NCBI RefSeq assembly: GCF_040096455.1
Contig: NZ_JBBMER010000006.1
Location: forward strand, 62,001-126,000
DNA: 64,000 bases
Reading direction: 5' to 3'
DNA from: Lachnospira rogosae
GTDB taxonomy: Bacteria > Bacillota > Clostridia > Lachnospirales > Lachnospiraceae
Every line of letters begins with the position of its first letter. Within the stretch, counting starts at the first letter, position 1. The notes below the pieces were generated by a model. The model was given only the letters and a program-made list of their open reading frames with translations. It was not told where the DNA came from and ran no database searches. Of the stretch, positions 53,708 through 63,036 are shown one piece after another. A program made the translations under genes and the position numbers.

Positions 53708-54700
53708 ATGAAGAATTTAAAAGGAACTTTTATATTATTGCTTGCCGCATTTATATGGGGTACAGCATTTGTTGCACAGACAAGTGCTGGTGATAATATT
53801 GGAGCGTTTACATTTAATGCCTGTAGGAATATTATCGGGGCATTATTTTTATTTATTGTTATTGCAATATTAGATATGAGAAAATATTCTGATAGATATG
53901 ATAATCCAAGTGAGAATAATTACAATATATATAAGAAGAACTACATTATTAATAAGAAAGATTATTTAACTGATGCGAATAAATGGCCTATAAAAGAAGG
54001 TGTTATATGCGGAATTCTACTTTGCATAGCGATGAATTTGCAGCAGATAGGGATTAATACATATCCTGATGGAGTTGCTGTATCAGGGAGAGCTGGATTT
54101 CTTACAGCGACTTATGTTGTTATGATTGCGATTGTTTCAGTATTTATGGGACAAAAGCTTCATAAGCTTACCATAATAGCTGCATTTGTGTGTATTGCGG
54201 GAATGTATCTTTTGTGTATTGCGGGTGGAATTAACGAAATATATGTTGCGGATATATTAGAGTTAATGTGTGCTGTTGCATTTACAATACATATGTTTAC
54301 GGTAGATAAATATGATAAAGCAGATGGTGTTAAATTATCCTGTATACAATTCTTAACAAGTGGAATATTGTCAGGAATATTAATGCTTATATTTGATAAA
54401 GCAGACATTAACAGCATTATGAAAGCAATAATACCAATATTATATGCAGGTGTTATGTCAAGTGGAATTGCTTACACTTTTCAGATTATTGGGCAGAAAT
54501 ATGCCAAGCCATCAGTGACTGCCATTGTATTGAGCCTTGAGTCGGTATTTGCTGCACTTGCAGGCTGGATTTTATTAGGTGAACATTTAAGCACAAGGGA
54601 ACTTACCGGCTGTATATTAGTATTCACAGCGGTCATTATTGCACAGATACCACAATTTGCTCATAACGTTGACGATAGTAAACAACAGGTCATAGAATAA
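53708..54700 (+). CDS. EamA/DMT superfamily transporter
   Basis: This 330-residue membrane protein has ten hydrophobic segments in two EamA repeats, with an unusual hydrophilic insert (about 58-95) after the second helix. Typical motifs are FIWGTAFVAQ at the start and SLESVFAALAGWILLGE near the end. It probably exports amino acids or other metabolites. AAAGGGAG precedes the ATG. Confidence 0.85.
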   Translation: MKNLKGTFILLLAAFIWGTAFVAQTSAGDNIGAFTFNACRNIIGALFLFIVIAILDMRKYSDRYDNPSENNYNIYKKNYIINKKDYLTDANKWPIKEGVICGILLCIAMNLQQIGINTYPDGVAVSGRAGFLTATYVVMIAIVSVFMGQKLHKLTIIAAFVCIAGMYLLCIAGGINEIYVADILELMCAVAFTIHMFTVDKYDKADGVKLSCIQFLTSGILSGILMLIFDKADINSIMKAIIPILYAGVMSSGIAYTFQIIGQKYAKPSVTAIVLSLESVFAALAGWILLGEHLSTRELTGCILVFTAVIIAQIPQFAHNVDDSKQQVIE

Positions 54701-54712
54701 AATTATTGAGAT

Positions 54713-54772
54713 GCTCTCTCCTAAATAGCAAGTTTTAAGTATTTAACTTACCTTTTTAGAAGGGAGCTAATT
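54713..54772. terminator. Hairpin terminator after the EamA transporter
   Basis: GCTCTCTCCTAAA (54713-54725) pairs with TTTAGAAGGGAGC (54755-54767), with one mismatch and one wobble, around a smaller inner hairpin. It separates convergent genes. Confidence 0.6.
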
Positions 54773-54800
54773 ATTTGTTAAATGATTATTATCATTACGT

Positions 54801-54983
54801 TTATTTGACAGATTTATTGCTGTCTTCTGATTTTTCTGATTCGTCTGCTTTTTTAGCTTCATCTGCATACTGTTTTTTAAGTTTTTCTGATTTAAATTTA
54901 TAAATGAGCAGTCCGGTTGGAAATGGAAGTACTGCAATTATAAATAAAAGCACTATTATTATTATTACTTTAGTTTCACTCAT
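54801..54983 (-). CDS. Small single-transmembrane protein
   Basis: The 60-residue protein has one hydrophobic helix (about 6-28) followed by a Lys/Glu/Ser-rich cytoplasmic tail. GGAG precedes the ATG at 54983; an in-frame GTG two codons upstream overlaps that site. It lies downstream of nhaC on the same strand, beyond a hairpin. Function unknown. Confidence 0.6.
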   Translation of the reverse strand: MSETKVIIIIVLLFIIAVLPFPTGLLIYKFKSEKLKKQYADEAKKADESEKSEDSNKSVK

Positions 54984-55033
54984 ATGCACTCCTAATGTAT
55001 TAATAGCTTTAATTTGATCAATTATAAAGTAAA

Positions 55034-55062
55034 GTTAGTGCCAAAAGTAAATCCGGCACTAA
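55034..55062 (-). terminator. Terminator of the SNF-xpt-nhaC unit
   Basis: GTTAGTGCC (55034-55042) pairs perfectly with GGCACTAAC (55054-55062); on the minus strand a T-rich stretch follows. Confidence 0.72.
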
Positions 55063-55071
55063 CGTATATTG

Positions 55072-56628
55072 TTATGAATTAGATTGTTTTTGATTTACAA
55101 TATATTTGATAAGAATAATTGTAAGAGTCATAAGCACAATACCTATAATTAAAGGAACTACAGGATTGTGTATGAAACCAGCAATTATATATGTTATAAA
55201 TGATACTGCGGCAACAACAACTACATAAGGAAGTTGTGTCGATACATGGTTCATATGGTTACACTGTGCACCAGCCGATGCCATAATAGTTGTATCTGAT
55301 ATAGGTGAACAGTGGTCGCCGCATACAGCACCTGCCATACAAGCAGATATAGATATAATCATCATAGTATTATCAGTTCCAGAAAACGTATTAACAACAA
55401 TAGGTATAAGAATACCGAATGTACCCCAGCTTGTTCCGGTTGCAAATGCAAGGAATATCGCTACAAGGAATATAATGGCTGGAAGGAAATTAAGCAGGCT
55501 TCCAGAAGCACCATTTACAAGACCTGCTACATATTCTTTAGCACCTAAGCTGTCTGTCATACTCTTGAGTGTCCATGCAAAAGTAAGGATAAGGATTGCT
55601 GGAACCATAGCTTTAAAGCCTTCTGGTATGCAGGCAAATGATTCTTTAAATGGAAGAACTTTTCTTACAGCATAGAAGAATACAGTAATTACCATTGCAA
55701 AGAAGCTTCCAAGCATTAGTCCTACAGGAGCATCGCAATCAGAAAATGCTTCTATAAATGGCGTTCCGCTAAAGAAACCGCCTGTATATATCATACCTAT
55801 AACACAGCATATAATTAATGAAACAATAGGAAATACAAGGTCAATAACCTTGCCGTTGCCTTTTATTACATCAGGATTAGCATTAGCATATGGCCTGTCA
55901 GGTGTTGTATACAAGTCACCCTTAGCAGCATTATCTTCGTGAAGCTTCATAGGACCAAAATCCACTTTTAATATTACAAACATAAGTAATGCGAATATTG
56001 TAAGCAATGCATAATAATTATAAGGAATAGATTTCATAAATACAGAAAATCCGTCCTCACTTTCAACAAAGCCTGTTACAGCGGCAGCCCATGATGAAAT
56101 AGGTGCTATTATACATATAGGTGCTGCTGTTGCATCTATAATATAAGCAAGCTTTGCTCTTGAAATCTGGTGGCTGTCAGTTACAGGGCGCATAACACTT
56201 CCAACTGTAAGACAGTTAAAATAGTCGTCAATAAATATAAGTGCACCAAGAAGAATAGATACTAACTGAGCACCCGTTCTTGTCTTTATTCTTTTGGAAG
56301 CCCATTCGCCAAATGCACTTGAACCTCCTGCTCTGTTCATCATACATACCATTATTCCAAGAATTACAAGAAATATAAGTATTCCAATGTTAGCAGGATC
56401 AGATAACACACCTACAAGTCCATCATTAAATATATGTGTAACAGAAGTTTCAAAGCTAAAATGTGCAGTAAACAATCCGCCATAGAATAGTCCGCCAATT
56501 ACAATACCTATAAAAAGTGAACTATATACTTCCTTAGTAATAAGAGCAAGTATAATGGCTACCAGAGGTGGTACTAATGACCAGAAAGTAGCATACAATG
56601 CCGGAATGTATTCTGTAAGTTCGTTCAT
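55072..56628 (-). CDS. nhaC: NhaC-family Na+/H+ antiporter
   Basis: This 518-residue integral membrane protein has about 12 hydrophobic segments and family stretches such as IDDYFNCLTVGSVMRPVTD, ATAAPICIIAPISSWAA and GDHCSPISDTTIMASAGA. It would exchange Na+ for protons, or carry an organic acid as some members do. Its AGGAGA ribosome binding site overlaps the xpt stop codon, so the two are translated together. Confidence 0.88.
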   Translation of the reverse strand: MNELTEYIPALYATFWSLVPPLVAIILALITKEVYSSLFIGIVIGGLFYGGLFTAHFSFETSVTHIFNDGLVGVLSDPANIGILIFLVILGIMVCMMNRAGGSSAFGEWASKRIKTRTGAQLVSILLGALIFIDDYFNCLTVGSVMRPVTDSHQISRAKLAYIIDATAAPICIIAPISSWAAAVTGFVESEDGFSVFMKSIPYNYYALLTIFALLMFVILKVDFGPMKLHEDNAAKGDLYTTPDRPYANANPDVIKGNGKVIDLVFPIVSLIICCVIGMIYTGGFFSGTPFIEAFSDCDAPVGLMLGSFFAMVITVFFYAVRKVLPFKESFACIPEGFKAMVPAILILTFAWTLKSMTDSLGAKEYVAGLVNGASGSLLNFLPAIIFLVAIFLAFATGTSWGTFGILIPIVVNTFSGTDNTMMIISISACMAGAVCGDHCSPISDTTIMASAGAQCNHMNHVSTQLPYVVVVAAVSFITYIIAGFIHNPVVPLIIGIVLMTLTIILIKYIVNQKQSNS

Positions 56629-56639
56629 TAATATATCTC

Positions 56640-57215
56640 CTATCTGAATGTAATTGTGTTATCAGCAGCATTCATACTTTCAACGATTGCAAGTGATTCA
56701 AGCTGATAACCTTTTTCTCTTATAATCTTTCCACCCTGCTGGAAACCCTTTTCAATCGCAATACCGATACCTTCAACAGTTGCACCAGCACTTTCAACAA
56801 GGTCAGTAAGACCAAGTAATGCACATCCATTTGCAAGGAAATCATCAATAATAAGAATATGATCCTCTGGTGATAAGAACTTTTTTGAAACAATCACATC
56901 GTATATTTTACTATGTGTAAATGACTGGATTTTAGTGCTGAAGTTATTATCATCAAGGTTAATGCTTTTAGACTTCTTGGCAAATACAACAGGTACATTA
57001 AATTCTCTTGCAACGATAGCGGCAATACCAATACCACTTGCCTCAATTGTAAGGATTTTATTAATCTTCTTATCAGCAAATAATCTTTTCCATTCTTTAG
57101 CCATTTCCTCAAAAAGTTTAATATCCATCTGGTGGTTAATAAAGCTGTCAACCTTAAGTACATTTCCTTCTCTTATAATTCCATCTTTTCTTATACGATC
57201 TTCTAATAATTTCAT
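56640..57215 (-). CDS. xpt: Xanthine phosphoribosyltransferase
   Basis: Xpt makes XMP from xanthine and PRPP. The 191-residue protein has the N-terminal KLLEDRIRKDG, the GIGIAAIVA stretch and PRPP loop ILIIDDFLANGCALLG. Length equals Bacillus Xpt. GGAGG precedes the ATG. It lies in a minus-strand unit between an SNF transporter and nhaC. No purine riboswitch was found in the short leader. Confidence 0.9.
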   Translation of the reverse strand: MKLLEDRIRKDGIIREGNVLKVDSFINHQMDIKLFEEMAKEWKRLFADKKINKILTIEASGIGIAAIVAREFNVPVVFAKKSKSINLDDNNFSTKIQSFTHSKIYDVIVSKKFLSPEDHILIIDDFLANGCALLGLTDLVESAGATVEGIGIAIEKGFQQGGKIIREKGYQLESLAIVESMNAADNTITFR

Positions 57216-57279
57216 AATAGACCTCCGTTTTTTTATAAGTAATATCCAATATCAAATTGAAATTAAGTTGTTGTATGTT

Positions 57280-58755
57280 CTACTGTTGTTTTGATTTGTG
57301 TCCTGTAAGCAGTGCTATAAGATATATTATAACAACAAGTAACACAGCGAAACACATCCAGCCGATGAATATGCCTAAAGGCTGTTTGCAGAAAGTATCA
57401 TAGTAGCCTTTAATATAAACAATTGTAATTATCAAAGGTAAGATATATGACATATATTTTCGAAACCATAATGGAAGCTTTATTCCATCTCCAGTATTAG
57501 CTTCTTTAGCAAAGTTATCAAATCCCCATCCGTTTTTTCTTGTACAGAAAAGAACTATAACAAGACTTCCTAAAGGAAGAAGGTTGTAGGATACAAGGAA
57601 ATCTTCCAGATCCATAATTGTTGTACCTGCACCTATAGGCTGTATACCTGAAAGCAGGTTATATCCAAGAATTGCAGGAATTGATAATACAGTAATAGCT
57701 ATAATATTAATACCTACGGCTTTGGTTCGCTTACATTCTGTTATATCCATCCACATAGCTACGATTTCTTCAAACACAGCGATAATTGTAGATAAAGCTG
57801 CAAATGACATAAATAAAAAGAACATAAAGCCCCATATTCTTCCGCCAGTCATATTATTAAATACATTAGGAAGAGTTATAAATAATAATGAAGGACCACT
57901 GTCAGGGTTTACTCCGTATGCAAAGCAGGCAGGGATAATTATAAATCCAGCCATTAAAGCAACAAATGTATCTAGAAGTACAATGCTTACCGCCTCACCT
58001 GTAAGTGAACGCTTCTTATCAAGGTAACTGCCGAAAATCTCCATAGCACCGATACCTATACTTAAAGTGAAAAATGCGTGTGTCATAGCAGCAAATATGG
58101 CTTCGCCAATACCTGACTGATTAACTAAGCTTATATTAGGTACAAGATAGAACTTAATACCAACAGAAGCATTAGGAAGAACAAATGAATGAACTGCAAG
58201 AATTACCATAAGTCCTAAAAGAAGCGACATCATAACCTTTGTAATTCGTTCAACACCATTTTTAAGTCCAAGTGCACATACGCCAAATGATAAAATAATG
58301 GCGATAAATGAAAATATAAACATTATTCCAGGCTGTGATAACAGACCATTAAATGTAGCTGTGATTTCTGCACTATCAAGACCAGAAAGCTTACCAGATA
58401 ATTCAAGAAATGCATAATAAATCATCCAGCCTCCAACCATAGTATAGAACATCATAAGAAGATACGAACCAATTATGCTCATCCATTTAAGACGATGCCA
58501 TTTCGTGCCTTTCTGTTCAAGTACATCAAATGCTTTTCCCATACCTTTGCGGCTTGCTCGTCCAACTGAGAATTCACATATAAGAATAGGGAGTCCAAGA
58601 AGTGCTAAAAATATAAGGTACATAACTATAAAAGCTGCCCCTCCGTACATTCCACATATGTATGGAAACTTCCATACATTACCAAGGCCGATAGCACAGC
58701 CTGCTGATACAAGAATAAAACCTATTCTTGAACCAAATTGTTCTCTTTCTTTCAT
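57280..58755 (-). CDS. Neurotransmitter:sodium symporter (SNF/NSS) family transporter
   Basis: The 491-residue membrane protein has about 12 hydrophobic segments. The N-terminus GFILVSAGCAIGLGNVWKFPYICG is the family Na+/substrate site signature. It would import an amino acid with Na+. It is the first gene of a minus-strand group with xpt and nhaC; the Na+ brought in could be expelled by NhaC, which is inference. Confidence 0.9.
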   Translation of the reverse strand: MKEREQFGSRIGFILVSAGCAIGLGNVWKFPYICGMYGGAAFIVMYLIFLALLGLPILICEFSVGRASRKGMGKAFDVLEQKGTKWHRLKWMSIIGSYLLMMFYTMVGGWMIYYAFLELSGKLSGLDSAEITATFNGLLSQPGIMFIFSFIAIILSFGVCALGLKNGVERITKVMMSLLLGLMVILAVHSFVLPNASVGIKFYLVPNISLVNQSGIGEAIFAAMTHAFFTLSIGIGAMEIFGSYLDKKRSLTGEAVSIVLLDTFVALMAGFIIIPACFAYGVNPDSGPSLLFITLPNVFNNMTGGRIWGFMFFLFMSFAALSTIIAVFEEIVAMWMDITECKRTKAVGINIIAITVLSIPAILGYNLLSGIQPIGAGTTIMDLEDFLVSYNLLPLGSLVIVLFCTRKNGWGFDNFAKEANTGDGIKLPLWFRKYMSYILPLIITIVYIKGYYDTFCKQPLGIFIGWMCFAVLLVVIIYLIALLTGHKSKQQ

Positions 58756-58952
58756 AAATTAATAAGTTCCTTTTCTATTATAATAAATCAATGAAATCAG
58801 GTTATCTGCTATTAACTAATAATACACAACCCATATAAAATTCATTATATAATATAAATAAAAAATAGTCACGAACAAAATTCATAAACCAGTCAAAAAT
58901 GTTGCTAATACAGAAATAAATAATAGTCACCCCCGTGTGTTATGCGAGATGG
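58756..58952. other. A+T-rich intergenic region
   Basis: This stretch is the leader of the SNF gene on the minus strand. Nothing but a plausible promoter zone is seen. Confidence 0.4.
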
Positions 58953-59130
58953 GTGTCAAGAGGTCCGGTGGACCTCTGTTCTGACACGACCGAGGGGCGC
59001 TTTAGCGTTCCGAGAAGTCAAGAGGTCCGGTGGACTTCTGTTCTGACACGACCGAGGGGCGCTTTAGCGTTCCGAGAAATCGAAGCCAAACTGTGAAGCA
59101 GTTGGGTTTCGAGAAGTGCCCAGCACTTCC
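58953..59130. repeat. 62-bp tandem repeat, G+C-rich and strongly folded
   Basis: Units 58955-59016 and 59017-59078 are 62 bp each and differ at only about one base. Each has GTGTCA/TGACAC outer arms and an inner AGAGGTCC/GGACCTCT hairpin. A less similar stretch with further stems continues to about 59130. It lies just beyond the tRNA terminator. No gene is seen; it resembles an interspersed extragenic repeat. Confidence 0.75.
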
Positions 59131-59138
59131 CGGATGAC

Positions 59139-59172
59139 AAAAAAGGACTTCCCATTCGGAAGTCCTTTTTGT
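59139..59172 (-). terminator. Terminator of tRNA-Gly
   Basis: AAGGACTTCC (59143-59152) pairs with GGAAGTCCTT (59158-59167), with T-runs on either strand. Confidence 0.85.
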
Positions 59173-59182
59173 TGTCTTACAG

Positions 59183-59254
<72 letters not shown>

Positions 59255-59300
59255 ATATTGTATTGTGTGTTTCGATTTATTTCTCGTGAACACAAGTGAT

Positions 59301-59329
59301 ATAATACACGTTAATATGTAATATGTCAA
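59301..59329 (-). promoter_or_regulatory. Promoter of tRNA-Gly
   Basis: On the minus strand TTGACA (59329-59324) and TATTAT (59306-59301) have a 17-nt spacer, a near-consensus sigma-A promoter about 45 nt ahead of the tRNA. Confidence 0.85.
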
Positions 59330-59598
59330 CCCTTTTATTTTAATATTTTTAAATTTTTTGAAAATATTTGAAGGAAAATATAGATAAATGTGGAAATTTA
59401 AAATTTTATTTTCATATTGCATTTTTTTAGTCTTGATTATATTATTAAATATCTGATATGGAAACAGCTGATTGTAATTAATCTGTATACAATATGTTAA
59501 TGTTGAATTAATTCTTATAAATAATATATCTGCTTTAAGAATTTTTTATTATCTGTTATCCAGTCAGTTATTATTAATATAAGGAAAGTGTGAAGTAT
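59330..59598. other. A+T-rich intergenic region between divergent genes
   Basis: About 270 nt between the tRNA promoter and the HAD gene. It has many A/T runs; no gene or clear structure is seen. The promoter of the HAD gene must lie here. Confidence 0.4.
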
Positions 59599-60246
59599 AT
59601 GAAATATAAAATGGCTGTATTTGATTTAGACGGAACATTGCTTAATACATTGGAGGATCTGGCAGATGCGGTGAACTACTCTCTTGCACAGTTTGGTATG
59701 CCTCAAAGAACTATAGAAGAAGTAAGGAATTATGTTGGTAATGGAATTCGTCTTTTAATAGAAAGAAGTGTTCCTAATGGAACCGATTTGCCGGTTATAG
59801 ATAATGTGTTTGAATGTTTTAAGAAGTATTATCAGGAACATTGTAATGACAAGACAAAGGCATATGATGGAATTATTGATATGCTTAAAGAATTAAAGCA
59901 GTCAGGGATTAAGCTTGCAGTGTTGTCTAATAAAGCACAAAATGCTGTGACTAAATTATGTGATATATATTTTGATAATCTTCTTGATATTACATTTGGT
60001 GCAAGAGAGGGCATAGCAAAAAAGCCCGCTCCGGATGCCTTGTTAGAATGTGCTGCAATAGCAGACATTGCATTAGAAGATATAGCTTATATTGGAGATT
60101 CAGATGTAGATGTGCTAACAGCACGAAATGCAGGGGTTGACTGCATAGCTGTATCGTGGGGCTTTAGGGATAAAGGAGTGTTAATTAAGGCAGGAGCTGA
60201 TAAAATAGCAGATAATATACAAGTTTTAAAGGCAGAACTTTTATAG
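59599..60246 (+). CDS. HAD-family phosphatase (phosphoglycolate phosphatase-like)
   Basis: The 215-residue cytoplasmic phosphatase has the HAD motifs FDLDGTLLNT (start), LAVLSNK (motif II), and IAKKPAPD plus IGDSDVDV (motifs III/IV), with a helical cap as in Gph/PpaX. AAGGAAAG precedes the ATG at 59599; a GTG three codons upstream is in frame but too close. The substrate is uncertain; phosphoglycolate or pyrophosphate are typical. Confidence 0.86.
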   Translation: MKYKMAVFDLDGTLLNTLEDLADAVNYSLAQFGMPQRTIEEVRNYVGNGIRLLIERSVPNGTDLPVIDNVFECFKKYYQEHCNDKTKAYDGIIDMLKELKQSGIKLAVLSNKAQNAVTKLCDIYFDNLLDITFGAREGIAKKPAPDALLECAAIADIALEDIAYIGDSDVDVLTARNAGVDCIAVSWGFRDKGVLIKAGADKIADNIQVLKAELL

Positions 60247-60301
60247 TCAGATTGAATAAAATATATTAAAATTTCAATTGCGAAATATATTATAATATGA
60301 T

Positions 60302-60357
60302 AAGATACATACAGAACGAATGTTTGGAAAATATGTTCTGCATGTATCTTTTTTATT
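60302..60357 (+). terminator. Terminator of the HAD gene, overlapping the next open frame
   Basis: AAGATACAT plus CAGAAC pair with GTTCTG plus ATGTATCTT, followed by six T residues. An ATG at 60297 in frame with the radical-SAM gene lies inside this structure, so it is not the start. Confidence 0.85.
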
Positions 60358-60380
60358 ATTATCGAAAGAAGGTGGGAGTT

Positions 60381-61853
60381 GTGGTTATTAAAGAAGACCT
60401 AAGTATTATGGATAAGCTGACGATTTTATCTGATGCTGCAAAGTATGATGTATCGTGTTCGTCAAGTGGCGTTGAACGTGGTAACAATGGTAAAGGCATA
60501 GGCAATTCTAAAGCGTGTGGAATATGCCACAGCTTTAGTGCGGATGGCAGGTGTATTTCTCTTTTAAAAATACTTCTTACCAATGAATGTATATATAACT
60601 GCCGCTACTGCATTAACCGTTCGTCTAATGATGTTGTGAGGGCTACATTTTCGCCTGAGGAGATATGTGAGCTTACTATGCAGTTCTACAGACGTAATTA
60701 TATAGAAGGGTTGTTTTTAAGTTCAGGTATAATTATCAGTCCTGATGAGACAATGAAGAGAATGTTAGAAACGGTTATTCTTCTAAGAAAGAAATATAAT
60801 TTTGGCGGATATATTCATATGAAGGCAATTCCTGGAGCATCGGATGATATCATTAAGTTCGCTGGTTGGTTTGTTGACCGTATGAGCATTAATCTTGAGC
60901 TTCCAACTAATGCAGCACTTAAAGAACTTGCTCCATCTAAATCAAGACAAAGTATTTTGCATCCTATGAATATGATTAAGAATAACATACATATGAATAG
61001 ATATGAGGTTGGTATGAAGCATACGAACAATTATTTGTCAGATGTTTATAATATGTATAATACATTTTCTGATGATACAAGTAATGAGATGTTAGACACT
61101 ATGTTTAATGATGGATTGGCTGCCAATAACAGATTAAACATTAATAATAGATTGAATACTGGTAATACTGAGCTATCGGCGGGACATAGATATAAAAGAT
61201 ATATTCCAGCAGGACAGAGTTCACAGATGATTATTGGTGCTACCAAAGAGACGGATTACCAGCTTGTTACGATAGCACAGAATTTATATGACAAATACGA
61301 TTTAAAGAGAGTGTTTTATTCAGCGTTTGTTAATGTCAATATGGATGAGTCGCTTCCACTTCAGGAAGATGGCAAGGGTGTGCCTTTGCTTAGGGAACAT
61401 AGGTTATATCAGGCGGACTGGCTTATGAGATTTTATGGATTTAAGTCATATGATCTTCTTAGTGAAGACAATCCTAATTTTAACGCATTTTTAGACCCTA
61501 AATGTGACTGGGCAATACGGCACCTTGATATATTCCCAGTAGAGATTAATACAGCACCTTATGCCCTGTTATTAAAAGTTCCGGGAATAGGTGTGAAATC
61601 AGCAAGACGTATTATTAATGCAAGACGAATGTCCATATTAGATTTTACTTCTTTAAAGAAAGCCGGAGTTGTATTAAAAAGGGCTGTTTATTTTATAACC
61701 TGTAATGGCAGAATGATGTATAACATACGAATAGATCAGGATTATATTACTAATGCTCTTATTGATAATGACAAGAAGAAAATATATGACATAGAACATA
61801 AAGACTGCTATAAACAGCTTTCTTTATTTGACTGCAATGTAATATCAGAATGA
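60381..61853 (+). CDS. Putative DNA modification/repair radical SAM protein
   Basis: The 490-residue protein resembles the radical SAM proteins linked with uracil-DNA-glycosylase-like partners (TIGR03916-like, from memory). The cluster motif is C70-x3-C74-x2-C77 in NECIYNCRYC. The N-terminus AAKYDVSCSSSG and the C-terminal helix-hairpin-helix (VPGIGVKSARRI) suggest DNA contact. An Asn-rich insert (about 235-265) breaks the usual pattern. GTG at 60381 behind AAGG is favoured; ATG at 60408 is an alternative. The partner gene follows at 62067. Confidence 0.78.
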   Translation: MVIKEDLSIMDKLTILSDAAKYDVSCSSSGVERGNNGKGIGNSKACGICHSFSADGRCISLLKILLTNECIYNCRYCINRSSNDVVRATFSPEEICELTMQFYRRNYIEGLFLSSGIIISPDETMKRMLETVILLRKKYNFGGYIHMKAIPGASDDIIKFAGWFVDRMSINLELPTNAALKELAPSKSRQSILHPMNMIKNNIHMNRYEVGMKHTNNYLSDVYNMYNTFSDDTSNEMLDTMFNDGLAANNRLNINNRLNTGNTELSAGHRYKRYIPAGQSSQMIIGATKETDYQLVTIAQNLYDKYDLKRVFYSAFVNVNMDESLPLQEDGKGVPLLREHRLYQADWLMRFYGFKSYDLLSEDNPNFNAFLDPKCDWAIRHLDIFPVEINTAPYALLLKVPGIGVKSARRIINARRMSILDFTSLKKAGVVLKRAVYFITCNGRMMYNIRIDQDYITNALIDNDKKKIYDIEHKDCYKQLSLFDCNVISE

Positions 61854-62066
61854 TACGAATGTTTTTATTATAATTGTGAATAATAAATATTAGAACAATA
61901 TAAAGATGCATATTAGAATAATATAATGTATTTATCAGGATAATTATATAAGAATTTGTAATTTGAAATATTTATATGGAACATAGAGATAGAATAAAGA
62001 TTAGTAAGAAGAAAGGATATGATCAGCCAGTATTACTACCAGCTGATTAGTTAAGTGCATAGTATT
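61854..62066. other. Leader between the radical SAM gene and its partner
   Basis: About 210 nt, A+T-rich. ATCAGC and GCTGAT arms (near 62023-62047) form a hairpin, and a tiny ORF (ATG at 62020, 11 codons, behind AAAGGAT) ends at 62055. It could be a leader peptide or chance. Confidence 0.35.
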
Positions 62067-62858
62067 ATGGATGTTTATTTATGTGATAATTCTATAGAGG
62101 GGATATTTTCAGCAATATATAAAGCCTGGGAGGCAGGAACAAGCCATACTGATGTAAGATGTGCAGATGTTGTTTCTAACTATTCATTATTTGAGAACTA
62201 TATAAATATCAGGACAGATTTAACCTTATCAGATAAAGTTGCCAATACAATAAAGCTAAAGCTGTCTAATGATATATATGAGATGATATTTACTGTTGCA
62301 CAGTCAATCGCAGATAATAAGGCCTCAGTAATTTATCATTGTTTGCAGAGAATGTTTAAATATGGAACTTCAGTATTGCATAACATTAATGATGAATACA
62401 TATTCCAGTTTAATAAAATATATAAAAAGGCAGCTAATGAAGCACACTTTTATATAGAGATTCTTCGATTTAATGAAAATGCTAATGGTTTTCTTACAGC
62501 CAGAATAGAACCTGATAATAATATTATATATATGATTATTGATCATTTTAATGACAGACTGCATTGCGAGAATTTTTTGATATATGATGTCAGGAGAAAT
62601 ATTGCGTATATACATATGAATAATAATACAGCATTTTTTTATAATGATTATAATAATGAATTATTAAAACAGCTTGATGATTTTTCAGATAATGAAAATG
62701 ATATTCAGAATTTATGGATAAGGTTTTATAATACTATAGCAATAAAAGAACGTGTCAATTATAAATGTCAGATAAATATGCTTCCATTAAAATATAGGAA
62801 GTATCTGCCAGAATTACCTATAAAAAGGGGATCCCACCAAACAATAATTAATAACTAA
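62067..62858 (+). CDS. Partner of the radical SAM protein (DNA metabolism protein family)
   Basis: The 263-residue protein matches the family that co-occurs with the radical SAM protein upstream (TIGR03915-like). The N-terminus DVYLCDNSIEGIFSAIYKAWE is characteristic, and the C-terminal part ends in a basic, DNA-glycosylase-like tail (PLKYRKYLPELP). The open frame starts at GTG 62055, but ATG 62067 gives the family start; no strong ribosome binding site is visible. The UDG-like second half typical of longer members is not obvious, so it may be a short form. Confidence 0.7.
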   Translation: MDVYLCDNSIEGIFSAIYKAWEAGTSHTDVRCADVVSNYSLFENYINIRTDLTLSDKVANTIKLKLSNDIYEMIFTVAQSIADNKASVIYHCLQRMFKYGTSVLHNINDEYIFQFNKIYKKAANEAHFYIEILRFNENANGFLTARIEPDNNIIYMIIDHFNDRLHCENFLIYDVRRNIAYIHMNNNTAFFYNDYNNELLKQLDDFSDNENDIQNLWIRFYNTIAIKERVNYKCQINMLPLKYRKYLPELPIKRGSHQTIINN

Positions 62859-63036
62859 TTATCATCCAGCGGGATATTGGGGAATTGTATTGAGCTCATA
62901 TCAAGCTCTTTCGATTGTTATTATAACACATAGCAGATAATTGAAAAGTACTATCTTTTTCCTAGTACTATCAATTATAATATATATTATATAATAATAC
63001 TAATGGCTTGATGTTTAATTCAATTCATTAGTATAT
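62859..63036. other. Intergenic region between convergent genes
   Basis: A small hairpin GAGCT/AGCTC (62892-62908) followed by T-rich sequence is a likely weak terminator. AGTACTATC occurs twice (62946-62971), too short to call an attachment site. Confidence 0.4.

Noticed and set aside
58953..59078. CRISPR array
   Set aside because: Only two long contiguous units without spacers and no cas genes; the units are tandem repeats.
60297..60380. Upstream extension of the radical SAM open frame
   Set aside because: These codons lie within a strong terminator of the preceding gene (60302-60357) and have no ribosome binding site; the GTG at 60381 is preferred.
62946..62971. Direct repeat AGTACTATC as an attachment site for the nearby recombinase
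   Set aside because: Nine bases repeated within 30 nt of A+T-rich DNA are too short, and the recombinase lacks catalytic residues.
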